Origin: Methyloferula stellata AR4
GTDB taxonomy: Bacteria; Pseudomonadota; Alphaproteobacteria; Rhizobiales; Beijerinckiaceae
DNA: 64,000 bases
Direction: 5' to 3'
Assembly: GCF_000385335.1 (NCBI RefSeq)
Contig: NZ_ARWA01000001.1
Span: forward strand, 3,054,001 to 3,118,000
Shown here: positions 50,972 to 62,851 of the stretch, piece by piece
How the letters are laid out: every line of letters starts with the position of its first letter
Numbering within the stretch: position 1 is the stretch's first letter
Position numbers and translations under genes: made by a program
The notes under the pieces: generated by a model
Seen by the model: only the letters and a program-made list of their open reading frames with translations
Told to the model about the DNA's origin: nothing
Databases searched by the model: none

Positions 50972-52083
50972 CAAAGCGTCCTTTCATAGCGCATAAGCCG
51001 GTCCTCGCCCAAGATCCGGGTTTCGGCAAAGCGATAATGGGTTTCATCCGCGAGTCTTGCATTGGCGGCCGCATCGAGTGCCGGCAGACCCTCGCGGCCC
51101 AACGACTTTTGGCTCGTCAATATCAGGACCTCGTCCGCGATACCGGCGGCAATCAAAGCTGCGCCCAAATGCGGGCCGCCTTCGCTCAAAACCCGCGTGA
51201 TCCCGCGTCCGGCAAGCAATCGAAGCGCCGCGTTGAGATCAACATGCCCCGCCTTGTCGCAAGGCACGGTCGCGACCTCGACATGCTTTGCCTCGAGCGC
51301 CTTGACCGCCTCGCCATCGGCGCCGTCTCCAGCGACCACCAAAGTCGGCACCTCCGTCGCCGTCACCGCGAGCCAGGACGCCGGAGACAGAAGCAGTTTC
51401 GTATCGAGCACCACGCGCAAAGGCTTGCGCGCTTCAAGTCCGGGCAGACGCACCGTCAGCAAAGGATCATCGGCCAACGCCGTTCCGCTGCCGATCAAGA
51501 TCGCATCATAAAGAGCGCGCTGCATATGGACGAAGCTATAGGTCAACTCGCCGGAGATGACGAGCCGCGGCGCACCGGGGACATCCGCAGCATAGCCATC
51601 GGCCGTCTCGGCGAGTTTCAATGTGACCATAGGGCGCCCCGCTGTCACGCAGAGGAAATGACCGAGATGAAGCCGCCGCGCTTCTTCCTCGCAAACGCCG
51701 GTCACGACCTCGACCCCGGCTTCCCGCAGACGCCGATAGCCCTCTCCGGCGACTTTCGGATTGGGGTCTCCGATCGCCGACACGACGCGGGCGATTCCCG
51801 CGGCTATGATGGCATCCACGCAAGGCGGCGTCTTGCCGTGATGGCTGCACGGTTCGAGCGTGACATAGAGCATCGCGCCTTTGGCAAGTTCGCCCGCCTC
51901 TTCAAGCGCCAGGACCTCGCCATGCGGACGGCCACCCTGCCCCGTCACGCCGCGTCCGACAATCAGCCCGTCCTTGACGACGAGCGCGCCGACGGAAGGG
52001 TTGGGCGCGGCAAGACCAAGGCTTCTGCGGCTGAACGACAGAGCCGCAGCCATCAGCCGCGCATCCTCTTCGATATGACTCAT
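50971..52083 (-). CDS. ribD: Bifunctional riboflavin deaminase/reductase RibD
   Basis: Enzyme of 370 residues. The N-terminal deaminase domain has HGEVLALEEAGELAKGA and TLEPCSHHGKTPPCVDAI (zinc ligands). The C-terminal reductase domain has VTLKLAETADGYAADVPGAP, AILIGSGTALADDPLLTVR and SEGGPHLGAALI. It carries out two early steps from the GTP-derived pyrimidine. It starts 8 bases after nrdR and is coupled to ribE. Confidence 0.95.
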   Translation of the reverse strand: MSHIEEDARLMAAALSFSRRSLGLAAPNPSVGALVVKDGLIVGRGVTGQGGRPHGEVLALEEAGELAKGAMLYVTLEPCSHHGKTPPCVDAIIAAGIARVVSAIGDPNPKVAGEGYRRLREAGVEVVTGVCEEEARRLHLGHFLCVTAGRPMVTLKLAETADGYAADVPGAPRLVISGELTYSFVHMQRALYDAILIGSGTALADDPLLTVRLPGLEARKPLRVVLDTKLLLSPASWLAVTATEVPTLVVAGDGADGEAVKALEAKHVEVATVPCDKAGHVDLNAALRLLAGRGITRVLSEGGPHLGAALIAAGIADEVLILTSQKSLGREGLPALDAAANARLADETHYRFAETRILGEDRLMRYERTL

Positions 52084-52091
52084 AAAAGCCT

Positions 52092-52607
52092 TTACGCCCG
52101 GCTCGGCGAACGGCCCTTCGCGGTCCGCTCTTCGGGCTCCGGCTCGACCGCCGGATCGCTGCCCGCCAACTCATCGATCAGTGTATTGAAATCGCGCGCT
52201 TCGCGGAAATTCCGATAGACCGATGCGAAACGCACATAGGCGACGCTGTCGAGCGACCGCAATCCCTCCATCACGAGTTCGCCGATCTTGTCGCTTTGGA
52301 TATCGCTTTCGCCCTGGCTTTCAAGCTGCCGCACGACGCCATTGATCATGCGCTCGACGCGCTCGCCCTCGACCGGCCTTTTGCGCATGGCAACTTCGAC
52401 CGAGCGCATCAGCTTGTCGCGATCGAAAGGTACGCGGCGGCCGGATTTCTTGACGACCGTCAGCTCGCGCAATTGCACGCGTTCGAAAGTCGTGAACCGC
52501 CCGCCGCAATCGGGACAGACCCGCCGCCTGCGAATGGAAGACGCATCTTCCGTCGGCCGCGAGTCCTTCACTTGCGTTTCGAGGCTGCCGCAATAGGGGC
52601 ACCGCAT
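52092..52607 (-). CDS. nrdR: Transcriptional repressor NrdR
   Basis: Regulator of ribonucleotide reductase genes, 171 residues. The N-terminal zinc ribbon [18 protein letters not shown] and [17 protein letters not shown] is followed by an ATP-cone domain ([20 protein letters not shown]). The C-terminal tail after about residue 150 is Pro/Glu-rich and variable. The glyA-nrdR-ribD-ribE order is usual in Rhizobiales. A 57-base gap separates it from glyA. Confidence 0.96.
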   Translation of the reverse strand: MRCPYCGSLETQVKDSRPTEDASSIRRRRVCPDCGGRFTTFERVQLRELTVVKKSGRRVPFDRDKLMRSVEVAMRKRPVEGERVERMINGVVRQLESQGESDIQSDKIGELVMEGLRSLDSVAYVRFASVYRNFREARDFNTLIDELAGSDPAVEPEPEERTAKGRSPSRA

Positions 52608-52664
52608 GAAAATCCAATCTCAATTCGTCATGAGAGCAGCATGCGGGCGAGCCCTCACGCCGGC

Positions 52665-53966
52665 CTAGTAGATCGGGAAACGCTGCGTCAGGCCCGCGAC
52701 GTCCGCCTTCACCTTGGCTTCGACCGCGCCATTTTTCTCGTCGCCGTTCTTGGCCAGCCCGTCGAGCAATTCGACGATCAACTCGCCAACTTTCTTGAAT
52801 TCGGCGATGCCGAAGCCGCGCGAGGTCGCAGCCGGAGCACCGAGCCTGATGCCCGACGTCACCATCGGGCTTGCGGTATCGAAGGGGACGCCGTTCTTGT
52901 TGCAGGTGATATGCGCCCGGCCCAAGGCCGCTTCCGCCGCCTTGCCGGTGAGGTTCTTCGGCCGCAGATCGACAAGCATCAGATGATTATCCGTGCCCTT
53001 CGACGCAAGGTCGAAGCCGCCCTCGAGGATCGAGCTCGCCAGCGCCTTGGCATTCTCGACCACTTGCCGCGCATAGATCTTGAAGCTCGGTTGCAGGGCC
53101 TCACCGAAAGCGACCGCCTTGCCGGCGATGACATGCATGAGCGGACCACCCTGCAGGCCGGGGAACACCGCCGAATTGATCTTCTTTGCGATATCCTGAT
53201 CATTCGTCAGCACGAGACCGCCGCGCGGGCCGCGCAAGGTCTTATGCGTGGTGGAGGTGACGACATGCGCATGCGGGAACGGTGAAGGATGCACGCCGCC
53301 CGCCACGAGGCCTGCGAAATGCGCCATATCGACCATGAAAATCGCACCGACCGAGTCGGCGATTTCGCGGAACTTGGCGAAATCCCAAAAGCGCGGATAG
53401 GCCGAACCACCGGCGATGATCATCTTCGGCTTATGTTCCAGAGCGAGCTCCGCGAGCTTCTCCATATCGATCAGATGATCGTCCTGGCGCACGCCATAGG
53501 AGACGGGCTTGAACCATTTGCCGGACATGTTCACCGGCGAGCCGTGAGTCAGATGGCCGCCGGCCGCGAGATCCAGGCCAAGGAACGTATCGCCCGGCTG
53601 AAGCAGCGCCAAAAACACCGCCTGATTGGCCTGGCTGCCGGAATTCGGCTGCACATTGGCGAAACCGCAGTCGAAGAGGCGCTTCACGCGCTCGATGGCC
53701 AGATTTTCGGCGATATCGACGAATTGGCAGCCGCCGTAATAGCGTCGGCCCGGATAGCCCTCGGCATATTTATTCGTCAGGACCGAGCCCTGCGCTTCGA
53801 GCACCGCCTTGGAGACGATGTTTTCGGAGGCGATCAGCTCGATCTCGTCGCGCTGACGGCCAAGCTCTTGCGCGATCGCGGCAGCGACTTCCGGATCCGC
53901 TTCGGCGAGACTTGCAGCGAAGAAAGAATTCGATGCGTGCCTGGGATCGGCGGCGGATTGGCTCAT
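52665..53966 (-). CDS. glyA: Serine hydroxymethyltransferase
   Basis: PLP enzyme of 433 residues interconverting serine and glycine with methylene-tetrahydrofolate. It is central here because serine-cycle methylotrophs use it for formaldehyde-level carbon assimilation. Motifs: [31 protein letters not shown], and the PLP-lysine segment [19 protein letters not shown] 53966 has GAGGAG 9 bases upstream, and the upstream extension is not conserved. It is not clustered with other serine-cycle genes in this window. Confidence 0.97.
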   Translation of the reverse strand: MSQSAADPRHASNSFFAASLAEADPEVAAAIAQELGRQRDEIELIASENIVSKAVLEAQGSVLTNKYAEGYPGRRYYGGCQFVDIAENLAIERVKRLFDCGFANVQPNSGSQANQAVFLALLQPGDTFLGLDLAAGGHLTHGSPVNMSGKWFKPVSYGVRQDDHLIDMEKLAELALEHKPKMIIAGGSAYPRFWDFAKFREIADSVGAIFMVDMAHFAGLVAGGVHPSPFPHAHVVTSTTHKTLRGPRGGLVLTNDQDIAKKINSAVFPGLQGGPLMHVIAGKAVAFGEALQPSFKIYARQVVENAKALASSILEGGFDLASKGTDNHLMLVDLRPKNLTGKAAEAALGRAHITCNKNGVPFDTASPMVTSGIRLGAPAATSRGFGIAEFKKVGELIVELLDGLAKNGDEKNGAVEAKVKADVAGLTQRFPIY

Positions 53967-54141
53967 AGACGGTAACTCCTCGGAACGAACGTGGGATGCC
54001 AGAAAGCGGCCCTCTGGCTCGAATCCATGCGAAAAAACGTTGGTCTTTGCCCTTAGCACGCCTGTTTCGGGACGCAAAGACGGCTTTGAAGGCACAATAT
54101 GGTATCGAAGCTGCGACGAAAACGCCTGCCGGCCCTTTCAA

Positions 54142-54189
54142 GAGCGGCAGGCGCGAAAGCCAAGGGGGAAGAGCGGCCCTCTGCCGCTC
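54142..54189 (-). terminator. Terminator-like hairpins after the L,D-transpeptidase
   Basis: GAGCGGCAG (54142-54150) pairs with CTGCCGCTC (54181-54189), or alternatively GAGCGG (54171-54176) pairs with CCGCTC (54184-54189) in a tighter hairpin. Both lie just after the stop of the minus-strand gene at 54197. There is no long T tract. Confidence 0.5.
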
Positions 54190-54196
54190 GCCGGGA

Positions 54197-55603
54197 TTAC
54201 TGCTCGTCGCTCATCGGCGGCAGCGTCTGCTGCTGGCCGCCATAGCCCTGACCGCGCCCAGAACCCTGTTCGCCGCCATAATAGCCTTGGCTGCCGCCAT
54301 AGGCCGGGCTCGGCTGCTCATTATTGACGACCGCTTGTTGCGTCGGCGGAACGATCGCCTGGGCAACATTGCCGCCAAATCCATCGCGCTGATAGATGTC
54401 GTCGCGGAACTGAATGGTTCCATCGGGCGTCGCCCAAGCGGTAATATAGACCCAATAGACCGGTACTGGCGTCGCGAGCTTCACGTCAACGCGTTCGCCG
54501 GAGCGGATGACCTCGTCGATATGATCGCGATCCCAGCCGGGATTGTCCTTGAGGAGCCATGCGACATAGTCACGGACGTTCTGCACGCGGATACAGCCCG
54601 ACGAAATGAAGCGGAAATCGTCGCCGAAGACGCCCTTGGTCGCCGTGTCGTGCATGTAAACCCCGTAAGGGTTGTTGATATTGATGCGCACGACGCCGAG
54701 CGAATTATTGTCGCCCGGATCTTCCCGGAACTTGTAATTCACGGCTTCCAGCGAGTTCCAATTGATCTGCTGCGGCTGCACTTCCTGGCCGTCTCTATTG
54801 TAGATATGGATCCGGTTCTCGGAGAGATAGTTCGGATCGGCCTGCATCTTGGGAATCAGATCCTTGCGGATGATCGAGACCGGCACCGTCCAATAGGGAT
54901 TGAAATTAATGTCGATCGCCTTGGTCATCATGACCGGCGATTGGCGGTCGATCTTGCCGACGCCGGCGATGTGATGCGTCGCCACGACACCGTTTTCGAC
55001 GGTTTCGACCGCCGCTGCCGGAATATTGGCCATGACGAAACGGCCGCCGAGATTGCCCGAATAAGAGCGCAGCCGCACGATATTGATCTCAAGCTGCTGC
55101 AGCCGCACGTCGGCGGAGACATTCAGGGCCGTGAAAGTCTCCTGCGAGACGACGCCTGTTTCACCTATCCCGTGCCGGGCCTGGAAATGCTTGACGCCGG
55201 CATCGACGTAGGAGTCGAAGATCGGCGAGCCGCCCGAGGCGGAATCGAGATCGCCCGAGGCGATCAAGCGCTTCCTGAGCGCGACGACGGCCGGACCGCT
55301 GACGCCGAGTTTGAGGGTGTGGCCTGCCGGCACCGTCCCCCACCCGCCGCGAGACACGATCTCGCGATAATGTTCGATGGCCTGCTCGGTCGCCGCCAAA
55401 GTCTGGGGCGAAAGTACCGGTGTCGTCGACCTTGTGACGGCCAGATGCTCGTCCGCATCGTAGCGCTGCGCCCATTCGGCCTGCGCATCGAAATGCTGTG
55501 CCGCGGCCGTGGTTACAAAACCGAAAACCCCGAGAGCCGCGGAAAACCCGGCCACTGCCAGGCTGCTTGTGCTCTTGAGGGAAGAAAATGAAGGTTTCGC
55601 CAC
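54197..55603 (-). CDS. L,D-transpeptidase (YkuD domain, YcbB-like)
   Basis: Periplasmic cell-wall cross-linking enzyme of 468 residues, started at GTG 55603 with GGAG 8 bases upstream. The signal peptide ends TTAAAQ. A peptidoglycan-binding segment (about 96-165, LRKRLIASGDLD and KHFQARHGIGETG) precedes the YkuD domain with H318 in YMHDTATK and catalytic C337 in FISSGCIRV. The C-terminal tail is Gly/Gln/Tyr-rich and disordered. The MarR-type gene upstream is an LdtR homologue, so direct regulation is likely. A long antisense frame is a shadow. Confidence 0.93.
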   Translation of the reverse strand: MAKPSFSSLKSTSSLAVAGFSAALGVFGFVTTAAAQHFDAQAEWAQRYDADEHLAVTRSTTPVLSPQTLAATEQAIEHYREIVSRGGWGTVPAGHTLKLGVSGPAVVALRKRLIASGDLDSASGGSPIFDSYVDAGVKHFQARHGIGETGVVSQETFTALNVSADVRLQQLEINIVRLRSYSGNLGGRFVMANIPAAAVETVENGVVATHHIAGVGKIDRQSPVMMTKAIDINFNPYWTVPVSIIRKDLIPKMQADPNYLSENRIHIYNRDGQEVQPQQINWNSLEAVNYKFREDPGDNNSLGVVRININNPYGVYMHDTATKGVFGDDFRFISSGCIRVQNVRDYVAWLLKDNPGWDRDHIDEVIRSGERVDVKLATPVPVYWVYITAWATPDGTIQFRDDIYQRDGFGGNVAQAIVPPTQQAVVNNEQPSPAYGGSQGYYGGEQGSGRGQGYGGQQQTLPPMSDEQ

Positions 55604-55955
55604 CTTGGAAGCTCCAAATCCTGACCGGGCCGCGGAAAATCTCGGGCGGTCCTTGCGATGTCACGGAAGCATAGCGCCCTCTTAACGCCTCGCTAAGAGA
55701 ACGGCCAGTCCTGAATAAGCATCGATGGAGTTAACAAGGGGGAAATAGCGCGGCGAATTTGTGGCACCGGCGGCAGGTTTCCCATTCTGGTGGAAGAACC
55801 GCGGTCATGTGACTCAAATCACACAAGTTTTGCCGATAGGTCCAATCCGGCAAACGCGTCGCCGGATATATCCACTGAAGACGGGCGCCCCGTTCCGTCT
55901 TCCCGCTTGCAATCAATTGACCGAAATCGATTCGAAAACAATCGTCCAGATATCA
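55604..55955 (-). promoter_or_regulatory. L,D-transpeptidase upstream region
   Basis: The 352 bases lie between the ldtR-like stop and the transpeptidase start on the same strand. The region carries the CRP-like palindrome at 55808-55823. A 61-codon minus-strand frame (55731-55916) with a CRRCHK motif is present, but I do not call it as a gene. Confidence 0.45.
55808..55823. promoter_or_regulatory. CRP/FNR-family type palindrome TGTGA-N6-TCACA
   Basis: TGTGACTCAAATCACA matches the CRP consensus half-sites exactly. It lies about 205 bases upstream of the L,D-transpeptidase start. Such a site could bring in carbon or oxygen control in addition to LdtR. One perfect match by chance in 64 kb is not negligible. 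Confidence 0.45.
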
Positions 55956-56468
55956 TCAGAGCCGGTAGCGGATCTGATCGGTCCAGAAGCGTTCGAGCCG
56001 AACCAGCGACTGATTGAGCTTGGCGAATTCCTCGGGCGAAATGCCGCCGATCTGCTCGACCGTGGTTGCATGCTTGTCGTAAAGCATTGCCACGATCTTA
56101 TGCACCTCCCTGCCCTTGTCGGTCAGGCTGATGCGAACCGAGCGCCGGTCAAGCCGCGAACGGGAGTGATGGAGGTACCCCATCTCCACGAGCTTCTTGA
56201 CGTTGTAGGAGACGTTCGAGCCGAGATAATAGCCGCGCGTGCGGAGCTCTCCAGCTGTCAGTTCCTTGTCGCCGATATTGTAAAGCAGCAAAGCCTGCAC
56301 CGAATTGACATCGCTGCGGCCGCGCCGGTCAAATTCATCCTTGATGACATCGAGCAGCCGGCGATGCAGACGCTCGACCAAAGTCAAGGCTTCAAGATAG
56401 ACAGGACGAACCTCACTGATGCGCTCGGCGCGAACCTGCGAGACATCCGTCTTGAGTGCATTATTCAT
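55956..56468 (-). CDS. ldtR: MarR-family regulator LdtR
   Basis: Winged-helix regulator of 170 residues from ATG 56468 (NNALKTDVSQVRAER). It has LLLYNIGDKELTAGELRTRG, YYLGSNVSYNVKKLVEMGYL and SRLDRRSVRISLTDKG, a close pattern match to LdtR of Liberibacter and Sinorhizobium, which controls an adjacent L,D-transpeptidase gene and osmotic tolerance. Its position immediately upstream of the transpeptidase agrees. Confidence 0.9.
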   Translation of the reverse strand: MNNALKTDVSQVRAERISEVRPVYLEALTLVERLHRRLLDVIKDEFDRRGRSDVNSVQALLLYNIGDKELTAGELRTRGYYLGSNVSYNVKKLVEMGYLHHSRSRLDRRSVRISLTDKGREVHKIVAMLYDKHATTVEQIGGISPEEFAKLNQSLVRLERFWTDQIRYRL

Positions 56469-56713
56469 GGACCCAACCCTCACTCTTGCGTCGACCGGCG
56501 TCATTTAGGCCGGCCCTTCGATGAGATCAGCTATACGGTCGAGCCAATGAAGACGAGTTTAAGTAACAGCCTGAATCATAGGTTTATTATTTGAAGTGAA
56601 TCAGCGGTGAATTCAAACGAATCTTTACGATGAAAATCTGCTTAAACTCTAGTATATCCAATTTTAATCATTCCGCCTTGAACGATCTAGACAAATAACA
56701 ACCAGAAGGCTCC

Positions 56714-57199
56714 CTACTTGCGAGATGGGGCGCGCCTAAACTGTCCGCTAGAATGTCCTGCCTTCCATGTCAAAACGAAATAGATCAAAATTAGAATGAA
56801 ATTTGACAGAATAACGAGCTTTTCCGCCGCGAAGAAATGCGGGAGTGCAACCGCGACGAAGATCTGCGACACCGCCGCGAGAAGCCACAGCACGCCGCCC
56901 CATGGCGTCGCCAGCCACAGGCCGACAGCGGCGACGAGATCGAGTACGCCGAAGTAAATCACCGCCGAAGCCACGGCTGGCCGCATGGAATCGAACAGCG
57001 GCTTCGACGACATCAAGACATCGATCCAATGGATCAGCCCCTCGGCCATCCAGAGCCCGGCCAGGAGGCGCATGAAAACGACGAGCACAAGTCCCCATCG
57101 CATGGCCTCGCGCTCGGCCCGCGCCTTTTCGCCAAGCCTGATCGCGGCGCCGAATTCCTCGGCGCCCTCGGCGCGGCTGAACGAGTGCGGAATGTTCAT
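56714..57199 (-). CDS. DUF6163-family membrane protein
   Basis: A 161-residue protein with four TM helices (WGLVLVVFMRLLAGLWMAEG, VASAVIYFGVLDLVAAVGLW, WGGVLWLLAAVSQIFVAVAL, LVILSNFILILIYFVLTW), a DoxX-like layout that I recall as DUF6163 of Rhizobiales. The function is unknown. The start ATG 57199 lies at the edge of the palindrome at 57201-57247. Confidence 0.75.
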   Translation of the reverse strand: MNIPHSFSRAEGAEEFGAAIRLGEKARAEREAMRWGLVLVVFMRLLAGLWMAEGLIHWIDVLMSSKPLFDSMRPAVASAVIYFGVLDLVAAVGLWLATPWGGVLWLLAAVSQIFVAVALPHFFAAEKLVILSNFILILIYFVLTWKAGHSSGQFRRAPSRK

Positions 57200-57200
57200 C

Positions 57201-57247
57201 GCGCATGATCCCGAAAAGGTGCGGACTTTTCGGAGGCGATCATGTGC
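57201..57247. repeat. Rhizobiales-type intergenic palindrome
   Basis: GCGCATGATC (57201-57210) pairs with GATCATGTGC (57238-57247, one G-T), and CCGAAAAG (57211-57218) with CTTTTCGG (57226-57233); a 4-base bulge AGGC lies on one side. The GCATGATC-CCGAAAAG pattern is a common short interspersed element in Rhizobiales. It lies in the leader of the DUF6163 gene. Confidence 0.7.
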
Positions 57248-57352
57248 GGAAAAAAGCCAGAGATGTGAAAACCCGCGAGGTTGCGCATTCCTCGGGTCGA
57301 GCGGCAGACCGAAACACGGGTTTGAGGCGTCATATCGCGCAATCTGCGGCGA

Positions 57353-58408
57353 TCACGCGCCAAAGTCCAGGTCGCCGTCTGGAAGCGGCGCGAAGAAGGG
57401 CTCGATATCGGCCAGTTTGACGGCGTCGATCTCCGACGGGCTCCATTTCGGCTGCCGGTCCTTGTCGACAAGCACGGCCCGGACGCCCTCGTAAAAATCG
57501 GCGTTTTTCATCATCCGGCTCATCATGCGATATTCGAGCTTGATGGCCTCGTCGAGTTCGAGTTTCGGGCCGATCTGCATCTGCCGCAAAGCGATCGCCA
57601 GACAGGTCGGCGAATTCTTGGCAATCGCATCATAGGTCTCAGTGGCGAAATCCATCCCGGCATAACCCGCTTCATCGATCTCGCCGAGGATCGCGTCGAC
57701 GGTCGAAGGTGCGAAGCAGAGTTTGATGAAATTGGCATATTCCATCATCTTCGATGTAGATGCGGGTTCGGCCTTCAGCGCCGCAATGGCCGCCTCCGGC
57801 GCTTCGCCCGCGACGAGCCTTTGCGTAAGCTCGGAGAATTTCGAAGACGGCACATGCGCATTGACGAGGCCTATCGCGACCGCATCGGCCGTGTTCGCCC
57901 GGCTAGCCGTAAGCGCGAGGTAAGTCCCGGCATTGCCCGGCAGGCGCGACAGAAAATAGGTCGCGCTGACGTCCGGAAACAGACCGATCGCGGTCTCAGG
58001 CATGGCGAACGTATAGGTGTCGCCCGCGACGCGGTGCGAGCAATGCATCGCAAGACCGGCGCCGCCGCCCATCACGATGCCGTCGACGAGCGCGACGATC
58101 GGCTTCGGATAAAGCTTCATCCGCCGGTTGAGCGTATATTCCTCGCGGTAGAAGGTCATCTGCAGGTCGTGCGCGCCCGCCTTACCGTGCTCGTAGAGCC
58201 GCTTGATGTCGCCGCCGGCGCAAAAGGCCTTGTCGCCCGCGGCGCGCAGCACGACCGTTTTGACGTCGGAATCTTTTTCCCAGGCATCGAGCACCGCGGC
58301 TATGGCGCGGGTCATGCCATTGTTGATCGCGTTCAGGGCCTGCGGGCGATTGAGCGTAAGGACGCCGGCAGCGCCCTGCTTTTCGCTGATAATCTCTGAA
58401 TCGGTCAT
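57353..58408 (-). CDS. Enoyl-CoA hydratase/isomerase family, probable 3-hydroxyisobutyryl-CoA hydrolase
   Basis: Crotonase-fold enzyme of 351 residues. Length and motifs fit the HIBYL-CoA hydrolase branch of valine breakdown: GVLTLNRPQALNAIN, FCAGGDIKRLYEHGK, GIVMGGGAGLAMHCSHRVAG and AMPETAIGLFPDVSATYFLS. Standard hydratases are about 260 residues. It agrees with the methylmalonate-semialdehyde dehydrogenase at 28.5 kb as another valine-pathway step, though the genes are 28 kb apart. Confidence 0.85.
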   Translation of the reverse strand: MTDSEIISEKQGAAGVLTLNRPQALNAINNGMTRAIAAVLDAWEKDSDVKTVVLRAAGDKAFCAGGDIKRLYEHGKAGAHDLQMTFYREEYTLNRRMKLYPKPIVALVDGIVMGGGAGLAMHCSHRVAGDTYTFAMPETAIGLFPDVSATYFLSRLPGNAGTYLALTASRANTADAVAIGLVNAHVPSSKFSELTQRLVAGEAPEAAIAALKAEPASTSKMMEYANFIKLCFAPSTVDAILGEIDEAGYAGMDFATETYDAIAKNSPTCLAIALRQMQIGPKLELDEAIKLEYRMMSRMMKNADFYEGVRAVLVDKDRQPKWSPSEIDAVKLADIEPFFAPLPDGDLDFGA

Positions 58409-58625
58409 CGCGCCTTGAAACTTTTCGGATTTGTCCGGCAGAGACCGATCGCGGAAAACCGGCTTTTCGGTGCCAAACCAACGCGGCAGGGCTTAGACCG
58501 AGGGGCCCCCTCCGTCAACGCGGCCAAATGGCGGCTCTAGACGGACCCGCCAGTTAACCTCACAATATATTTCATTTTTCTGACGTCTGCGTGCTAGGCT
58601 ACCGTCAACCATCCGGAGAATTCCC

Positions 58626-59678
58626 ATGGCCACACCCTTGCGCCCGAAGGCGGAGCTGACACCAGTCGTTGAAACGAAAGCAGGCGAAGCGCTCGACTTG
58701 ACGCATCGCATGCGCCGCAACCGCAAGGCGGAATGGACGCGCAAGCTCGTGCGCGAAAACGTGTTGACGACCGGCGACCTGATCTGGCCGATCTTCATCA
58801 TCGAGGGCACGAACAAGCGCGAGCCCATCTCGTCCATGCCGCTGGTCGAGCGGCTCTCCGTCGACGAGGCGGTCCGCGCCGCGGGCGAAGCGGTCGAACT
58901 CGGCATTCCGGCGATCGCGCTTTTCCCGCACACCGATCCAGCCATGCGCGATCCGCGCGGCAGCGAAGCGCTCAATCCGCAAAATCTCGTCTGCCGCGCC
59001 TGCGCCGCGATCAAGAAGGAAATTCCGGACTTAGGCCTCATCACCGATATCGCGCTCGATCCTTATACGAGCCACGGCCATGACGGCGTGATGCGCGGCG
59101 AAGACATCTTGAACGACGAAACGGTCGAAATCCTGGTTCAGCAGGCACTGAACCAGGCGCGTGCGGGCTCCGATATCATCGCACCCTCCGACATGATGGA
59201 CGGACGCGTCGGCGCGATCCGGGCGGGCCTCGATGCCGAAGGTTTCGAGATGGTGCAGATCATGGCCTATGCGGCGAAATATGCCTCGGCCTTCTACGGG
59301 CCGTTCCGCGATGCCATCGGCACCAGCGCGACGCTCATAGGCGACAAGCGCACCTATCAGATGGATCCCGCCAATTCCGACGAGGCGCTGCGCGAGGTCG
59401 CGGCCGACATCGAGGAAGGCGCCGATATGGTGATGGTCAAACCCGGTCTGCCCTATCTCGATATCATCCGCCGGGTGAAGGATAATTTTTCGATACCGAC
59501 CTTCGCTTATCAAGTCTCGGGCGAATATGCGATGATCATGGCGGCGGCCTTGAACGGATGGATCGACGGCGACCGCGCGATGATGGAAAGCCTGATCGCC
59601 TTCAAGCGCGCCGGCGCCGACGGCGTGCTCACCTATTTCGCGCCGCGCGTCGCACGGAAGCTGCGTGAACGGCGGTGA
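58626..59678 (+). CDS. hemB: Porphobilinogen synthase (delta-aminolevulinate dehydratase)
   Basis: Tetrapyrrole enzyme of 350 residues condensing two 5-aminolevulinates. It has DLIWPIFIIEGTNKREPISS, FPHTDPAMRDPRGSEALNP (no Cys cluster, so the magnesium type rather than the zinc type), APSDMMDGRVGAIR and the Schiff-base lysine in MVMVKPGLPYLD. ATG 58626 follows GGAGAATTCCC. The N-terminal 30 residues are variable. Confidence 0.96.
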   Translation: MATPLRPKAELTPVVETKAGEALDLTHRMRRNRKAEWTRKLVRENVLTTGDLIWPIFIIEGTNKREPISSMPLVERLSVDEAVRAAGEAVELGIPAIALFPHTDPAMRDPRGSEALNPQNLVCRACAAIKKEIPDLGLITDIALDPYTSHGHDGVMRGEDILNDETVEILVQQALNQARAGSDIIAPSDMMDGRVGAIRAGLDAEGFEMVQIMAYAAKYASAFYGPFRDAIGTSATLIGDKRTYQMDPANSDEALREVAADIEEGADMVMVKPGLPYLDIIRRVKDNFSIPTFAYQVSGEYAMIMAAALNGWIDGDRAMMESLIAFKRAGADGVLTYFAPRVARKLRERR

Positions 59679-59756
59679 GTTTGGCATGGGCCGGCGAGCC
59701 AAATCTTGGCTTTTGCCGTAATCAAAGGGCCATCATTTCCGTCGCAAATCGCCCGC

Positions 59757-60308
59757 TCATTCTTCCGTTTCGTCGGTCTCCTGGGGCAGTTCGAACTGCA
59801 TCAAGACGGTATCGAGCCAGCGGTCATTTTTCCGGCCGACCTGACGCAAGACCCCCGCTTTGGTAAAACCCAATTTCTCATGCATGCGGATCGCGCTGAT
59901 ATTTTCCGCATCGCCGATGACCGCGATCATTTGACGGAAACCGCGTAGGGCTGACTCATAGATGAGGTTTGAAAGCAGCATCTCCCCAATGCCGAGCCCT
60001 TGAAACCCGTCACGCACATAAACCCAGTCTTCGACGGTTTTCGCGTAGGCCGCCCGCGCGCGATAGGCGTTCGCATAAGCAAATCCCATCACCCTGCGCT
60101 CGTCTTTACGCTCCGCTACGATGAATGGATAATTCGACGCAGCCATCACCCGCCAGCGGATCTTCATTTCGGCTTCGCCTGGCGGCTCGGTTTCGAAAGT
60201 GCCGGTGCTGTTTAAGACTGCATGCCTATAGATAGCGGTGATCGCAGGGATATCGTCTTCGTCTAAATCGCGAATAACGACTTCGCTAAAAAATTTCGGA
60301 ATAGACAA
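59757..60308 (-). CDS. GNAT acetyltransferase, phosphinothricin-acetyltransferase-like
   Basis: An acetyltransferase of 183 residues started at TTG 60308, with GGAG 8 bases upstream; longer in-frame starts add non-conserved residues. The pattern VIRDLDEDDIPAITAIYRHAV, TGTFETEPP, WVYVRDGFQGLGIGEMLLSN (acetyl-CoA loop) and MHEKLGFTKAGVLRQVG is that of the PAT/MddA group acting on amino-acid analogues such as phosphinothricin or methionine sulfoximine. The native substrate is unknown. Confidence 0.82.
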   Translation of the reverse strand: MSIPKFFSEVVIRDLDEDDIPAITAIYRHAVLNSTGTFETEPPGEAEMKIRWRVMAASNYPFIVAERKDERRVMGFAYANAYRARAAYAKTVEDWVYVRDGFQGLGIGEMLLSNLIYESALRGFRQMIAVIGDAENISAIRMHEKLGFTKAGVLRQVGRKNDRWLDTVLMQFELPQETDETEE

Positions 60309-62557
<2,249 letters not shown>

Positions 62558-62561
<4 letters not shown>

Positions 62562-62851
62562 CCATGCCGGAGCCCGAGCCAGATGAGAAAGACCCCCTAC
62601 TGGAAAACGTTCAACTGCGTGATGAGCGCCACAAGCGTTGGCTGCGTGAAGGCGACCCTTCGGTCGCCCGGCGTCTGGCCCAGATCGGCGTGCTGGGCTG
62701 GATCATCGTCGTGCCTATGTTGATCGGCGTCTTCGTCGGCCGTTGGCTCGACCAAATGTTCAACTCCGGACTCTTCTACACGGCGCCGCTCTTGATGCTC
62801 GGGGTCGCGCTCGGATGCTGGTCCGCTTGGAAATGGATGCAGAGCGCATGA
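62558..62851 (+). CDS. atpQ: N-ATPase accessory membrane protein AtpQ
   Basis: A 97-residue protein with a charged N-terminus and two TM helices (IGVLGWIIVVPMLIGVFVGRWL and APLLMLGVALGCWSAWKWM), the AtpZ/AtpQ pattern. In N-ATPase operons it sits after atpC and is thought to help assembly or ion transfer with AtpR. Start and stop both overlap neighbours (ATGA). Confidence 0.88.

Noticed and set aside
53996-55591. 531-codon plus-strand frame opposite the L,D-transpeptidase
   Set aside because: Shadow of the transpeptidase codons; no signal, domain or plausible ribosome site.
55731-55916. 61-codon minus-strand frame with CRRCHK, possibly a small haem protein
   Set aside because: No signal peptide or ribosome site, the CxxCH comes 10 residues from the end, and it lies over the transpeptidase control region.
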